From: CAVPXC01 sp963709505
Lineage (GTDB): Bacteria; Chloroflexota; Anaerolineae; JAAEKA01
Direction of reading: 5' to 3'
Length of the DNA stretch: 64,000 nt
Assembly: GCA_963709505.1 (NCBI GenBank)
Contig: CAVPXC010000027.1
Coordinates: forward strand, 94,907-158,906
The notes beneath the pieces were generated by a model that ran no database searches, was not told the DNA's origin, and worked only from the letters and a program-made list of their open reading frames with translations. How positions within the stretch are numbered: position 1 is the first letter of the stretch; every line of letters starts with the position of its first letter. Position numbers and translations under genes: made by a program. Positions 26,488 through 35,187 of this stretch are shown one piece after another.

Positions 26488-28794
26488 ATGAAGAGGTCCG
26501 TCGTTCGCAAGCAGCGGCTCGCAGCCGCAGGGTTGTTGCTGGCCTTGGCCCTGGCAATAGCCGGCGAGCTTGTTGTCGATCCTACTTCCTCCCTTGCGCT
26601 TTCGTTCAAGCCAGCCGGGGGGCTGGCGCTAGCCGCGTCTCTAGCCGCCGCGATTCTGGCTGCATGGCTGGCGCCGGCGCGATCTGATGCGCCGGGGCTG
26701 CTCCCGCCGGCGCCGACCTCTCCGCCTCCGATTCGCCCGCCCGTACTTCCCCAGACTCCGGTCATTACCCTGCCGAGCACTGCAGCCACCTTTTGGGCTG
26801 GGTCGACAATCGACCAGGGCATCGTCTCACGGCTGGTGTGGCGGCGTCCGGTAGGGATTGGCCTGGCGATCGCATCCGTCGTCGCCGCTCAGTTCCTGTT
26901 TGCCGGCAAACTTGCGCCGCAGCTGGCAGTCGGCCAGCGCCTGGCCGCGGGCTCGCTGGCGACTTTGGTGGGGATGGTGCTCTTTGGCCTATTGGCCGTT
27001 CGCCCTGATCCGGCGCTGTCCACATTTGGACCCAGAGTGCGTGCGCTTTTACCTGTGGTCCCGGCACTGACCCATCGCTGGTCTTTGGCCTGGATAGCCA
27101 TCGGTCTGGGCGGATACGCCTTTGCCATGGGCCAGTTCGAGGGCGGCGGCGAGAGCCGCGTCGTCGTCTGGGCGTGGCTGATCGGCATAGTGGCCCTCTT
27201 GATCTCACAATGGCCGCCTGGGAGCCGCCCGAGCCTGCGGCCTGTGCCGGCCGAGCGAACCTATCTGCTGGCCTTGGCGGGACTCTGGCGCTGGCACTGC
27301 TGCTACGCACCCTATCGCCTGACTACCCTGCCCTTTGACCTGGACGGCGATTTCGCCTCGCATGGCTTGCAGGCGCGGGCGTTGGCTGGCGGGCAAGAGA
27401 CCTTCCTCTTCAGATTCGGCTGGGCCAACATCCCGATGGTCGGCTTTTTGCCCGCAGCGCTGACCATGAAGGCTTTCGGCACAGGATTAGTGGGCCTCAA
27501 CGCGGCTGGAGTGATCGAGGGGCTGGGTATCATTCTGGGTGTCTACCTGTTGGGGCGTCAAGTGGCACATCCCCGCGCCGGCCTGGCGGCCGCAGCCTTG
27601 CTGACCATCTCCTACACGCACCTGCATTTCAGCCGCACCTCCGAGTACATCGACCCCGTCTTCTTCATGGTCTATGCTATCTATTTCCTGGTGCTGGGGT
27701 TGCAGCGCGGCCCGGGATGGGCTTTCGTGCTGAGTGGCCTTTCGACCGCCTTCAGCCTGCAGATGTACTATTCCGGTCGCATTACGCCGTTGATCGTGGT
27801 TTGCCTGGGCGCCTACCTGCTCGTCGCACGGCGCGATCTGCTGCGAGCGCGCTGGCAAGGCGGGCTGCTGTGGATCCTGGCGTTGCTCGCCGGGTTGGGA
27901 CCGACGCTGATCGTCATTCTGCGCGACTGGGAGGGCTTTGTCTCGCGCAGTCGCGAGGTCTTCCTGTTTACCCCTGCGGTGCTAGAGCATCTGAGTAACA
28001 AGTATCAGGTCGACAACCTCGGCGCGATTCTCTGGGAACAAGCGAAACGCACGCTGCTTGTGTTCCACTATGTCGTCGATACCAGCACGCAGTTTGGGCT
28101 GCAGAAGCCATTCTTGGACCCCGTGTCCTCTGCCCTGCTGGCGCTCGGCGTGGGGTATGCATTTGCCCATTTGCGGCGCTTTGGCCATGTCTTGCTGCTG
28201 GTCTGGCTAGGCCTGATCCTGGTGTTGGGCCTCTTTCTGACGAACAACGCGCCCTTCTGGCCGCGGCTGCTCGGTTTGCTGCCGCCGGCTGCCTTGTTAG
28301 CCGGGATAGGTCTCGAACGGCTTTATACGCCCGCAGTGGACTGGGCAAGGCAGCGGCAGGTGTTCTGGGTCCGGCCCGCGCTGATCCTCCTGCTGCTCGC
28401 CGGTTTTGTCGCCGTTGGCGTGACCAACTGGACTTCGTACGTCGAGAGCAAGGGCAGCTGGGCCATGACCCGCACCCGTATCGGGCGCATGCTGGCAGGC
28501 ACGCCCCCACAGATAAGCGCCTACTTGGTTTCTGACCCTTTTACCCACCACGACCGCGAGTTTGAGTTTCTGGCCCCTGCTCGATTTTCCGGCGATCTGA
28601 ACGAGCAGAGCGTGCTGACGGGCGCGATTCCCGTGTCCGCCGTTGGGCCGACGCTGATCGTGCTCACGCCAAATCACGTCGCGCTCTTGGACGTGCTGCG
28701 GTTGCGTTTCCCCGACGGCATAGTGCGCGCGTTTCCGGACAATGACCCTGGCTCAATCGGCTTCTATGTTTTCACCATCCCGGCCAAGTCATGA
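26488..28794 (+). CDS. Multi-pass membrane glycosyltransferase (ArnT/PMT-like, GT-C fold)
   Basis: 768 residues. A proline-rich linker (about 75-95) follows two N-terminal helices, then ten or more transmembrane segments. The first large loop after the helices contains DLDGDFASHGLQARALAGG, with the acidic residue expected for the catalytic site of GT-C enzymes using polyprenyl-phosphate sugars. FSRTSEYIDPVFFMVYAIYF is typical of the ArnT/PMT group. A soluble C-terminal domain closes the protein. Its stop overlaps the next gene (ATGA). It likely glycosylates lipids or proteins outside the membrane; substrate unknown. Confidence 0.8.
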   Translation: MKRSVVRKQRLAAAGLLLALALAIAGELVVDPTSSLALSFKPAGGLALAASLAAAILAAWLAPARSDAPGLLPPAPTSPPPIRPPVLPQTPVITLPSTAATFWAGSTIDQGIVSRLVWRRPVGIGLAIASVVAAQFLFAGKLAPQLAVGQRLAAGSLATLVGMVLFGLLAVRPDPALSTFGPRVRALLPVVPALTHRWSLAWIAIGLGGYAFAMGQFEGGGESRVVVWAWLIGIVALLISQWPPGSRPSLRPVPAERTYLLALAGLWRWHCCYAPYRLTTLPFDLDGDFASHGLQARALAGGQETFLFRFGWANIPMVGFLPAALTMKAFGTGLVGLNAAGVIEGLGIILGVYLLGRQVAHPRAGLAAAALLTISYTHLHFSRTSEYIDPVFFMVYAIYFLVLGLQRGPGWAFVLSGLSTAFSLQMYYSGRITPLIVVCLGAYLLVARRDLLRARWQGGLLWILALLAGLGPTLIVILRDWEGFVSRSREVFLFTPAVLEHLSNKYQVDNLGAILWEQAKRTLLVFHYVVDTSTQFGLQKPFLDPVSSALLALGVGYAFAHLRRFGHVLLLVWLGLILVLGLFLTNNAPFWPRLLGLLPPAALLAGIGLERLYTPAVDWARQRQVFWVRPALILLLLAGFVAVGVTNWTSYVESKGSWAMTRTRIGRMLAGTPPQISAYLVSDPFTHHDREFEFLAPARFSGDLNEQSVLTGAIPVSAVGPTLIVLTPNHVALLDVLRLRFPDGIVRAFPDNDPGSIGFYVFTIPAKS

Positions 28795-31025
28795 CACGCG
28801 CTGACCTTCGCAAGCCCCCTCGGAGCCTGGACGCCGTCAACTGGCGTCGCTCGCTGGCGTTTGTCGCCAGCTTGATGGCGGCGACGGCCTTCCTTGTGAT
28901 GTTGACGGCTGGCGAGAGCGGGCTCGTGCGCTGGCTCTGGGCCGGCGGCATGGTCCTCCTGATCGTATCGCAGCTGCACCTGAGCCGGCTGGATGTGCAA
29001 TGGCGACCGTTGCTCCCACTGCTTGCGATCCTGGCGATCGCTTCGTTCTTGCGCTTCTACCGCCTGGGCCAAGTCCCCGACTTCTTCCATGGAGACATCG
29101 CCTCCTGGGGCCTGGAGGCGCGCGCGTTTCTGGAGGGTCGGAGCTCGGCGTTGTTCACGACCGGTTGGTCGGACTGGCCGGCGCTGACCTACTGGACGAC
29201 CGCGCAGACCATGCGGGTGTTCGGCGACACGATGGTGGGCCTTTCGGCCAACGCCGCGCTGGCTGGCGTGCTGTCTATCCTGGGGGTCTATCTGTTGGCG
29301 CAGGAGCTTTTCGACCGCCGCGTCGGCCTGCTGGCCGCAGCGTTGCTGACGATCTCGTACACGCACATTCACTTCAGCCGGATCGCCGGTAGCGTTTCGC
29401 CGCTGGCGTTTTCGACGTTTACCTTCTTCTTCCTGGCGCGCGGGCTGCGACGAGGAGGTACGGCTTCGTTTATGCTGGCCGGTATCTGCCTTGGGTTGGG
29501 GCTCCAGGACTACGGACCGGCGCGAATGATGCTGGTGGTGCTGGCGGCCGTGTTGCCGTGGCTCTATTTGTGGCAGCGGGACGTCTGGCGGCCCAGTGTG
29601 GGTGGCTTGGGCTGGATGGCGCTGGGGTTTTTCGTGGCTTTTGGTCCGATGCTGGCCTTTGCTCTGAAATCGCCGGAGCAGATGATGGGCCGAGGCAACG
29701 TGGTCACTCTGCTTAACCCAAACGTCGTGGAACACCTTAAAAACAAGTACCAGGTCAGCTCAATGCAGGCGGTCGTGGCCGAGAATATCAAGCGTTCGCT
29801 GCTGATGTTCAGCGTCTACGGCAACTCCAGTACGCATTTTAGCCTGCCTCGGCCGATAGTCGATCCGTTCACTGCCGCTTTGCTGGTTATGGGCGCCGGC
29901 ATCGCCCTACGACGGCTGAAGGAAGCGCGTTCCATGCTGCTGCTGGCCTGGCTATTCGGCACCATGATCTTGGGCAGCGTCATTCTGAACGATCCGCCTT
30001 TTTGGCCGCACTTGACCGTGTTGCTGCCGGCGGTCGCCATCCTGGCCGCGATGACGCTCGATCGGCTGTGGCAGGCGGCCAACGGTGCGCTGGGCGACTT
30101 GGGCGATCGTCTAGCAACCATTTTGATCGCCGGCGCCCTGATCTATGTTGGTCTGCAGAACGTCCTGCTTTACTACGACCATGTGCGGCACAACGCCACG
30201 CCGATCGTCTCGGTGGCCCGTTTCATCGATCGTACCGACCCATGGATTGAACTCGTGCTCGTGACGGACCCCTTCTCGCTGCGCGAGCGCGAGATCGAGT
30301 TCATGGCAAAAGGACACTTTGTGCGCGAGGTTGGCGAGGAGGCGCTCGTTGATTCCAATCTGATCCTACCGGACAGCGCGATCTACATCGTCACTCCTAA
30401 CCACCAGCGGGCACTGGATGCGCTCCGGGCGCGCTTTCCCAATGCATCTGTCGAGAGCGTCCTTGGCGACCACGGCGAGTTGCATTTCTATACCGTGCGG
30501 GTTGGTGCGTTGATTATGGCCTATGGCGGAGCCGGGCCGCCGGCTGGCACGTCGATCTCGCCTTTGCACCCAAGCGCTGAGCAGTTCCCCGCACAGGGCT
30601 CACGCTTCATCGGAAACACGGACTCCAGACTGTGGGACATCGACGTTGGCACGGTGGAGGTTACAAATGGACTGTTGACCCTGCAAATCTCACCCGTGGC
30701 AGGGCACGGTGCGGTGCTTGACAGCGCGTGGCTGGTGGCGCCGGACGGCCGCGAGTTGCGCTTTGAGGCGGAAGATGTTTCGGTTACGACGGGCGACGCC
30801 GCCTACGCCAGCCGCGAGGGCGCCGACGGGCACTGGTGGCTGCAGCAGTTCGCGCCGTTCAGCGGCGGCGCCGGCCTGGTGGCCCAGGCTGACGAGGGTG
30901 CGCCCGTATTGACAATGGTTCTGCCCGCGCCCGACGGATCGTATCGTCTGCACGTTGGCTCGTTTACGGGCGATCGGGACAACGGCGTGTTTGCGTTGGA
31001 TGTGGCAGCGGTGTCCGCATCGTAG
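28791..31025 (+). CDS. Multi-pass membrane glycosyltransferase, paralog of the preceding gene
   Basis: 744 residues. Same architecture as its neighbour, with closely matching stretches (FHGDIASWGLEARAFLEG against DFASHGLQARALAGG; AALLTISYTHIHFSRIAGSV; VVEHLKNKYQVSSMQAV against AVLEHLSNKYQVDNLGAIL). This points to tandem duplication. Start overlaps the previous stop by four bases. The last ~200 residues (from about 560) form a soluble beta-rich domain, AGHGAVLDSAWLVAPDGREL, absent from the neighbour and probably extracytoplasmic. Confidence 0.82.
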   Translation: MTRADLRKPPRSLDAVNWRRSLAFVASLMAATAFLVMLTAGESGLVRWLWAGGMVLLIVSQLHLSRLDVQWRPLLPLLAILAIASFLRFYRLGQVPDFFHGDIASWGLEARAFLEGRSSALFTTGWSDWPALTYWTTAQTMRVFGDTMVGLSANAALAGVLSILGVYLLAQELFDRRVGLLAAALLTISYTHIHFSRIAGSVSPLAFSTFTFFFLARGLRRGGTASFMLAGICLGLGLQDYGPARMMLVVLAAVLPWLYLWQRDVWRPSVGGLGWMALGFFVAFGPMLAFALKSPEQMMGRGNVVTLLNPNVVEHLKNKYQVSSMQAVVAENIKRSLLMFSVYGNSSTHFSLPRPIVDPFTAALLVMGAGIALRRLKEARSMLLLAWLFGTMILGSVILNDPPFWPHLTVLLPAVAILAAMTLDRLWQAANGALGDLGDRLATILIAGALIYVGLQNVLLYYDHVRHNATPIVSVARFIDRTDPWIELVLVTDPFSLREREIEFMAKGHFVREVGEEALVDSNLILPDSAIYIVTPNHQRALDALRARFPNASVESVLGDHGELHFYTVRVGALIMAYGGAGPPAGTSISPLHPSAEQFPAQGSRFIGNTDSRLWDIDVGTVEVTNGLLTLQISPVAGHGAVLDSAWLVAPDGRELRFEAEDVSVTTGDAAYASREGADGHWWLQQFAPFSGGAGLVAQADEGAPVLTMVLPAPDGSYRLHVGSFTGDRDNGVFALDVAAVSAS

Positions 31026-31097
31026 GGGCGGGTCTTGCACCCGCCCGTTCGTAGACGCGCGAATGAATCGGCGGGCGGGTGCAAGACCCGCCCCTAC
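31022..31097. terminator. 26-bp perfect inverted repeat, terminator or dispersed palindrome
   Basis: Arms 31022-31047 and 31072-31097 are exact complements with a 24-base loop, between the membrane glycosyltransferase stop and the GH94 start. The GC-rich core (GGGGCGGGTCTTGCACCCG) resembles mobile palindromes of such genomes. It has no T-run, so terminator function is uncertain. Confidence 0.7.
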
Positions 31098-31125
31098 ACA
31101 AAGGCAAGGCAAAGGAAGACCATCC

Positions 31126-33636
31126 ATGAAATTCGGTTACTTCGACGACGCGCAGCGTGAATACGTCATCACCCAGCCCGACACGCCGCTGCCGTGGATC
31201 AACTATCTCGGCAGTGAGGCCTATTTTGGCCTGATCTCGAACACCGCCGGCGGCTATTCGTTTTACCGCGATGCTCGCCTGCGGCGCATTCTTCGCTACC
31301 GCTACAACAACGTCCCGAGCGATACCGGCGGTCGCATCCTCTATCTGCGCGACGACGCGAACGGCGAGTTCTGGTCGCCGGCCTGGCAGCCCACGCGCAC
31401 ACCGCTGGAGGATTACACCTGCCGGCATGGCATGGGCTACAGCGTGATCGGGTCGCAGCGCGATGGCATCGAAGCACGCACGCTCTACTTTGTCCCGTTG
31501 GGGCAAAATCTGGAGGTCTGGCGACTCTCGGTGACAAATCACCGCGCAACGCCGGCCAGCCTATCCGCTTTCTCTGCGATCGAGTTCAACCTGTGGGACG
31601 CCTGGGACAATTCCACGAACTTCCAGCGTAACCTCAACACCGGTCAGGTCGAGGTCGTCGACGGGGTGATCTACCACAAGACGGAGTACCGGGAGCGGCG
31701 CGATCATTTTGCCTACTTCGCCTGCTCGGAGCCGCTGGTCGGGTTCGACACCCAGCGCGAGAGTTTCCTCGGCCCCTATCGCGGCTGGGATAGCCCGCAA
31801 GCCGTCGAGCGCGGCCAGTCTGCCAACTCCATCGCCTACGGGTGGGCTCCCATCGGCTCGCATCACGTGGAGGTAAGCCTCCAACCCGGCGAAACCCGCC
31901 AGATCATCTTCCTGTTGGGCTATCACGAGAACCCGCGCGATCAGAAGTTCGATCCGCCCGGCTCGCAGACAATCGACAAGCGTACGGTCAAGCCGATTAT
32001 CGCGACCTACTTGCAGCCGCAGGCAGTGGACGCGGCCTTCGAGGCGATGCGCGCCTACTGGAACGAACTGCTGGCGATGTACCAGGTACAGACGCCCGAC
32101 GAACACACCAACCGCATGGTCAACCTCTGGAACGCCTATCAGTGCATGGTGACCTTCAACATGTCTCGCTCGGCCTCGTACTTCGAGTCGGGCGTTGGCC
32201 GCGGCATGGGTTTTCGCAACTCCGCGCAGGACCTGTTGGGTTTCGTGCACATGATCCCGGCGCGGGCCAGGGAGCGCATCCTTGACCTGGCCGCGACGCA
32301 GCTCGAAAGCGGCGGCGCGTTCCACCAGTATCAGCCGCTGACCAAGCGCGGCAACGATGCCGTGGGCAGCGGCTTCAACGACGACCCGCTGTGGCTGATC
32401 CTGGGCGTGGCCGCCTACCTCAAGGAGACGGGCGATTGGTCGATCTTGGACGAACCGGTGGTCTACGAAAACCAGCCCGGCAGCGAGCAGCCGCTCTACG
32501 ATCACTTGCAGCGCAGTCTGCGCTATACGCTGGACCGTCTTGGGCCGCACGGCCTGCCATTGATCGGTCGCGCGGACTGGAACGACTGTCTCAACCTTAA
32601 TTGCTTTTCTGATACGCCGGGCAAGCCCTTCCAGACCACCGAGAACCGCGGTGAGGGAACGGTCGCCGAGTCAGTCTTCATCGCCGGCCAGTTTGTGCTG
32701 GCTGCTAAAGAAATGGCGGCGATCTCCGAATGGTTAGCGAGTGCTGGGCAGACAGCGGGCACTGAACCGCAACCCTCCGTCTCCGCCTTTCATCACTCCT
32801 CACTCCTCGCTCCTCACTCCGTCTACTCAGAGCTAGCCGCTACCATGGAAACCACAGTGCGCACCCATGGCTGGGATGGTGACTGGTTCCTGCGTGCCTA
32901 CGACGCCTTTGGCCAGAAGGTTGGCTCACAGGAATGCGAGGAAGGCAAGATCTTCATCGAGCCGCAAGGGATATGCATCATGGCCGGCATCGGCCTGGAG
33001 GACGGTCTGGCGGAGCGGGCGTTGGCCGCAGTGGACAAACATCTGGCCACGCGCCATGGCATCGTCCTGCTGGATCCGGCCTATACGCACTACTACGTGC
33101 AGCTTGGTGAGATCTCGACTTATCCGCCCGGCTACAAGGAAAACGCCAGTATCTTCTGCCACACCAATCCCTGGATCATGATCGCCGAGGCCAAAGTCGG
33201 CCATGGCGACAAGGCGCTGGACTACTATCATCGCATCCATCCATCGGTGCGGGAGGTCATCGGCGACCTGCACCGATGCGAGCCGTACGTATACGCCCAA
33301 ACCATCGCCGGCAAAGCCGCGCCGACCCACGGCGAGGCCAAGAACTCGTGGCTGACCGGCACCGCGGCCTGGAACTACGTCGCCATCACCCAGTGGATCT
33401 TGGGCATTCGCCCGACGTACCAAGGCTTGCAGGTAGCGCCGGTGATCCCGGCGGATTGGCCGAGGTTCCAGGCAACACGGGTGTTCCGTGGCATCACCTA
33501 TCGCATCGACGTCCGGCGGGCCGGGCCGGGCAACGCCGTTTCGCTGACGGTCAACGGGCAGCCGGTAGCGGGCAACATCGTTCCTTTACCCGCCACGCCA
33601 GGCTCGGACATCCAGGTCGAGGCGACCTTAGCCTGA
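31126..33636 (+). CDS. GH94 cellobiose phosphorylase
   Basis: 836 residues from ATG 31126 with AAAGGAAG upstream. The N-terminal beta-sandwich begins MKFGYFDDAQREYVITQPDT. The (alpha/alpha)6 catalytic domain holds GMGFRNSAQDLLGFVHMIP and GRADWNDCLNLNCFSD, whose Asp is the expected general acid. GH94 enzymes reversibly phosphorolyse beta-glucosidic disaccharides to glucose 1-phosphate plus sugar; the sequence fits the cellobiose branch. An extra ~25-residue loop (SVSAFHHSSLLAPHSVY) at about residues 545-570 comes from a heptamer repeat (32791-32825) and keeps the frame. Cytosolic, no signal peptide. Confidence 0.9.
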   Translation: MKFGYFDDAQREYVITQPDTPLPWINYLGSEAYFGLISNTAGGYSFYRDARLRRILRYRYNNVPSDTGGRILYLRDDANGEFWSPAWQPTRTPLEDYTCRHGMGYSVIGSQRDGIEARTLYFVPLGQNLEVWRLSVTNHRATPASLSAFSAIEFNLWDAWDNSTNFQRNLNTGQVEVVDGVIYHKTEYRERRDHFAYFACSEPLVGFDTQRESFLGPYRGWDSPQAVERGQSANSIAYGWAPIGSHHVEVSLQPGETRQIIFLLGYHENPRDQKFDPPGSQTIDKRTVKPIIATYLQPQAVDAAFEAMRAYWNELLAMYQVQTPDEHTNRMVNLWNAYQCMVTFNMSRSASYFESGVGRGMGFRNSAQDLLGFVHMIPARARERILDLAATQLESGGAFHQYQPLTKRGNDAVGSGFNDDPLWLILGVAAYLKETGDWSILDEPVVYENQPGSEQPLYDHLQRSLRYTLDRLGPHGLPLIGRADWNDCLNLNCFSDTPGKPFQTTENRGEGTVAESVFIAGQFVLAAKEMAAISEWLASAGQTAGTEPQPSVSAFHHSSLLAPHSVYSELAATMETTVRTHGWDGDWFLRAYDAFGQKVGSQECEEGKIFIEPQGICIMAGIGLEDGLAERALAAVDKHLATRHGIVLLDPAYTHYYVQLGEISTYPPGYKENASIFCHTNPWIMIAEAKVGHGDKALDYYHRIHPSVREVIGDLHRCEPYVYAQTIAGKAAPTHGEAKNSWLTGTAAWNYVAITQWILGIRPTYQGLQVAPVIPADWPRFQATRVFRGITYRIDVRRAGPGNAVSLTVNGQPVAGNIVPLPATPGSDIQVEATLA
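32791..32825. repeat. Heptamer repeat inside the GH94 gene
   Basis: Units CATCACT, CCTCACT, CCTCGCT, CCTCACT, CCGTCTA in series. It is the same word (reverse strand) as in the MalT-gene palindrome and is in frame with the enzyme. Confidence 0.75.
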
Positions 33637-33645
33637 AACCTGATC

Positions 33646-33753
33646 AGAACGGTCCGGTCGCAGAAGACCGGACCGTTCTAGGCTTGCACTGGGCCTATCA
33701 TGCAAGCCAGCGGTTCAACAGAACGGTCCGATCGCAGAAGATCGGACCGTTCT
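33646..33753. terminator. Two hairpins of the AGAACGGTCCGGTC family
   Basis: Stem 33646-33659/33666-33679 and stem 33720-33733/33740-33753, each 14 bp perfect with a GCAGAA loop. The second carries a compensated change (GATC for GGTC on one arm, GATC on the other), which argues that pairing is conserved. A third small stem (GGCTTGCA/TGCAAGCC) lies between. Located just after the GH94 stop; four more copies form an array at 34858. Confidence 0.75.
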
Positions 33754-33789
33754 AGCCACGAATCAAGCCTTTCTAGTGGAGAGTTTGCC

Positions 33790-34785
33790 ATGCTACGCCC
33801 AAGAGCACTTCAGTTGGCAGCAATCGTTCTGATCGCCACTTTGCTCGTCACGGCTTGCGGTCGCTCGTCGCCAGCACCGGCCGCTACGCAACCGCCTTCG
33901 CCGGCTACAGCAACTTTGCCAACTCCGATACCTGTCCAACCTAAACCCCAGCTCACCGCTGTGCCGGCAACTTCGGCCCTTAAAGAGCCCACTGCAGCGT
34001 CTCCCACTCCATCGGAAACACCCGTCGAACGAGGTACAAGGCCTCGTCAACGCACGCGTCGAGGAGCTTCTATCCCGGATGACCCTCGCCGAGAAAATCG
34101 GCCAAATGACACGGGTGGAGAGCGACAGCATCACGCCGGATGAGGTGACCGCCTATGCCATCGGCTCGGTGTTGACCGGCGGCAGCGGGCGGCGCGGCCG
34201 AATACGCCAAACGGCTGGTTGAAGCGGTCCGCCGCCTACCAGCAGGCCGCGTTAGCTACCCGCCTGGCCATTCCGTTGGTTTACGGCGTGGACGCGGTGC
34301 ATGGGCTGGGCGGTTTGAAAGGCGCGACCCTCTTCGGCAAGTTCGACCGGATCAAAGACAAAGCTGATGTGGGCATTGCTGTCGTAGGCGAACTGCCCTA
34401 TGCCGAGGGCGTGGGTGATTCCGCCGATCTAACGTTGAGCGATGCGGACGTAGCCGCGATCCAGGGACTGCGCGAGCACGCCGAGAAGGTCGTGGTTGTG
34501 CAGGTGTCCGGCCGGCCAATGGTGATCACGGAGCAGCTTGCGCTGGCCGATGCGTGGGTCGCGGCTTGGCTGCCGGGCACCGAAGGTCAAGGCGTGGCTG
34601 ATGTGCTGTTCGGCGACGCGCCGTTTACCGGAAAGCTGCCCTTCTCTTGGCCGCGCAGCATGGATCAACTCCCATTCGATTTCGAGACCTTGCCCGCCGA
34701 GGGCTGCGATGCTCCGCTCTTTGCGCCCGGCTATGGGCTGGATACGATAGTGTACGAGCCGGTGGTTTTGCCTGATTGCAATTGA
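33790..34785 (+). pseudogene. GH3 glycosidase remnant with lipoprotein signal and internal deletion
   Basis: Starts as a lipoprotein (IATLLVTACG at residues ~18-27, Pro/Thr linker). One A too many at 34028-34029 breaks the frame before VEELLSRMTLAEKIGQMT, a GH3 N-terminal motif. A further break follows near 34190. AALATRLAIPLVYGVDAVHG then runs directly into the C-terminal domain (VGIAVVGELPYAEGVGD, ADVLFGDAPFTGKLPFSWPR). Some 400 residues including the catalytic Asp region are missing, so this cannot be an active enzyme. After the stop, an unrelated tail ending SVARLEQMLEDYVIP (to 34859) looks like the 3-prime end of another gene. Confidence 0.85.
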
Positions 34786-34857
34786 CGAATCGTCACGGCG
34801 GCTTCAAAGACAGCGTGGCGCGGTTGGAACAGATGCTGGAGGACTACGTGATCCCAT

Positions 34858-35050
34858 AGAACGGTCCGGTCGCCGAAGACCGGACCGTTCTCGTGCGCTG
34901 ATTACCCCATAGAACGGTCCGGTCGCCGAAGACCGGACCGTTCTCGTGCGCTGATTACCCCATAGAACGGTCCGGTTGCCGAAGACCGGACCGTTCTCGT
35001 GCGCTGATTACCCCATAGAACGGTCCGGTTTTCTGGAACCGGACCGTTCT
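34858..35050. repeat. Four-unit 53-bp tandem array of hairpins
   Basis: Units begin at 34858, 34911, 34964 and 35017. Each contains a ~14-bp perfect stem AGAACGGTCCGGT...ACCGGACCGTTCT. Spacers (TCGTGCGCTGATTACCCCAT) are identical. The last unit has a different loop (TTTCTGGA) but keeps the stem. Related hairpins occur at 33646 and 33720. Lies upstream of the CoA-transferase gene. Confidence 0.9.
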
Positions 35051-35187
35051 AGCGAGTAGTCTCATTGAGTAGAACTGGACCTTTTTCGCCCCTTCTTGTA
35101 TCATTAACCTCATGGAGCGACGACCCCATCAAAACCAGATCGACGTTGCATACGTGCTGGGCCACTCGAAAGGAAAGCAAACGTCAA

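Noticed and set aside
33637..33780. Riboswitch downstream of the GH94 gene
   Set aside because: Only simple perfect stems are seen, with no multi-helix junction, and the same stems occur in a tandem array; a repeat or terminator is simpler.
34858..35050. CRISPR array
   Set aside because: Unit is 53 bp with identical spacers and an internal perfect hairpin. A CRISPR array would have variable spacers, and no cas genes are nearby.
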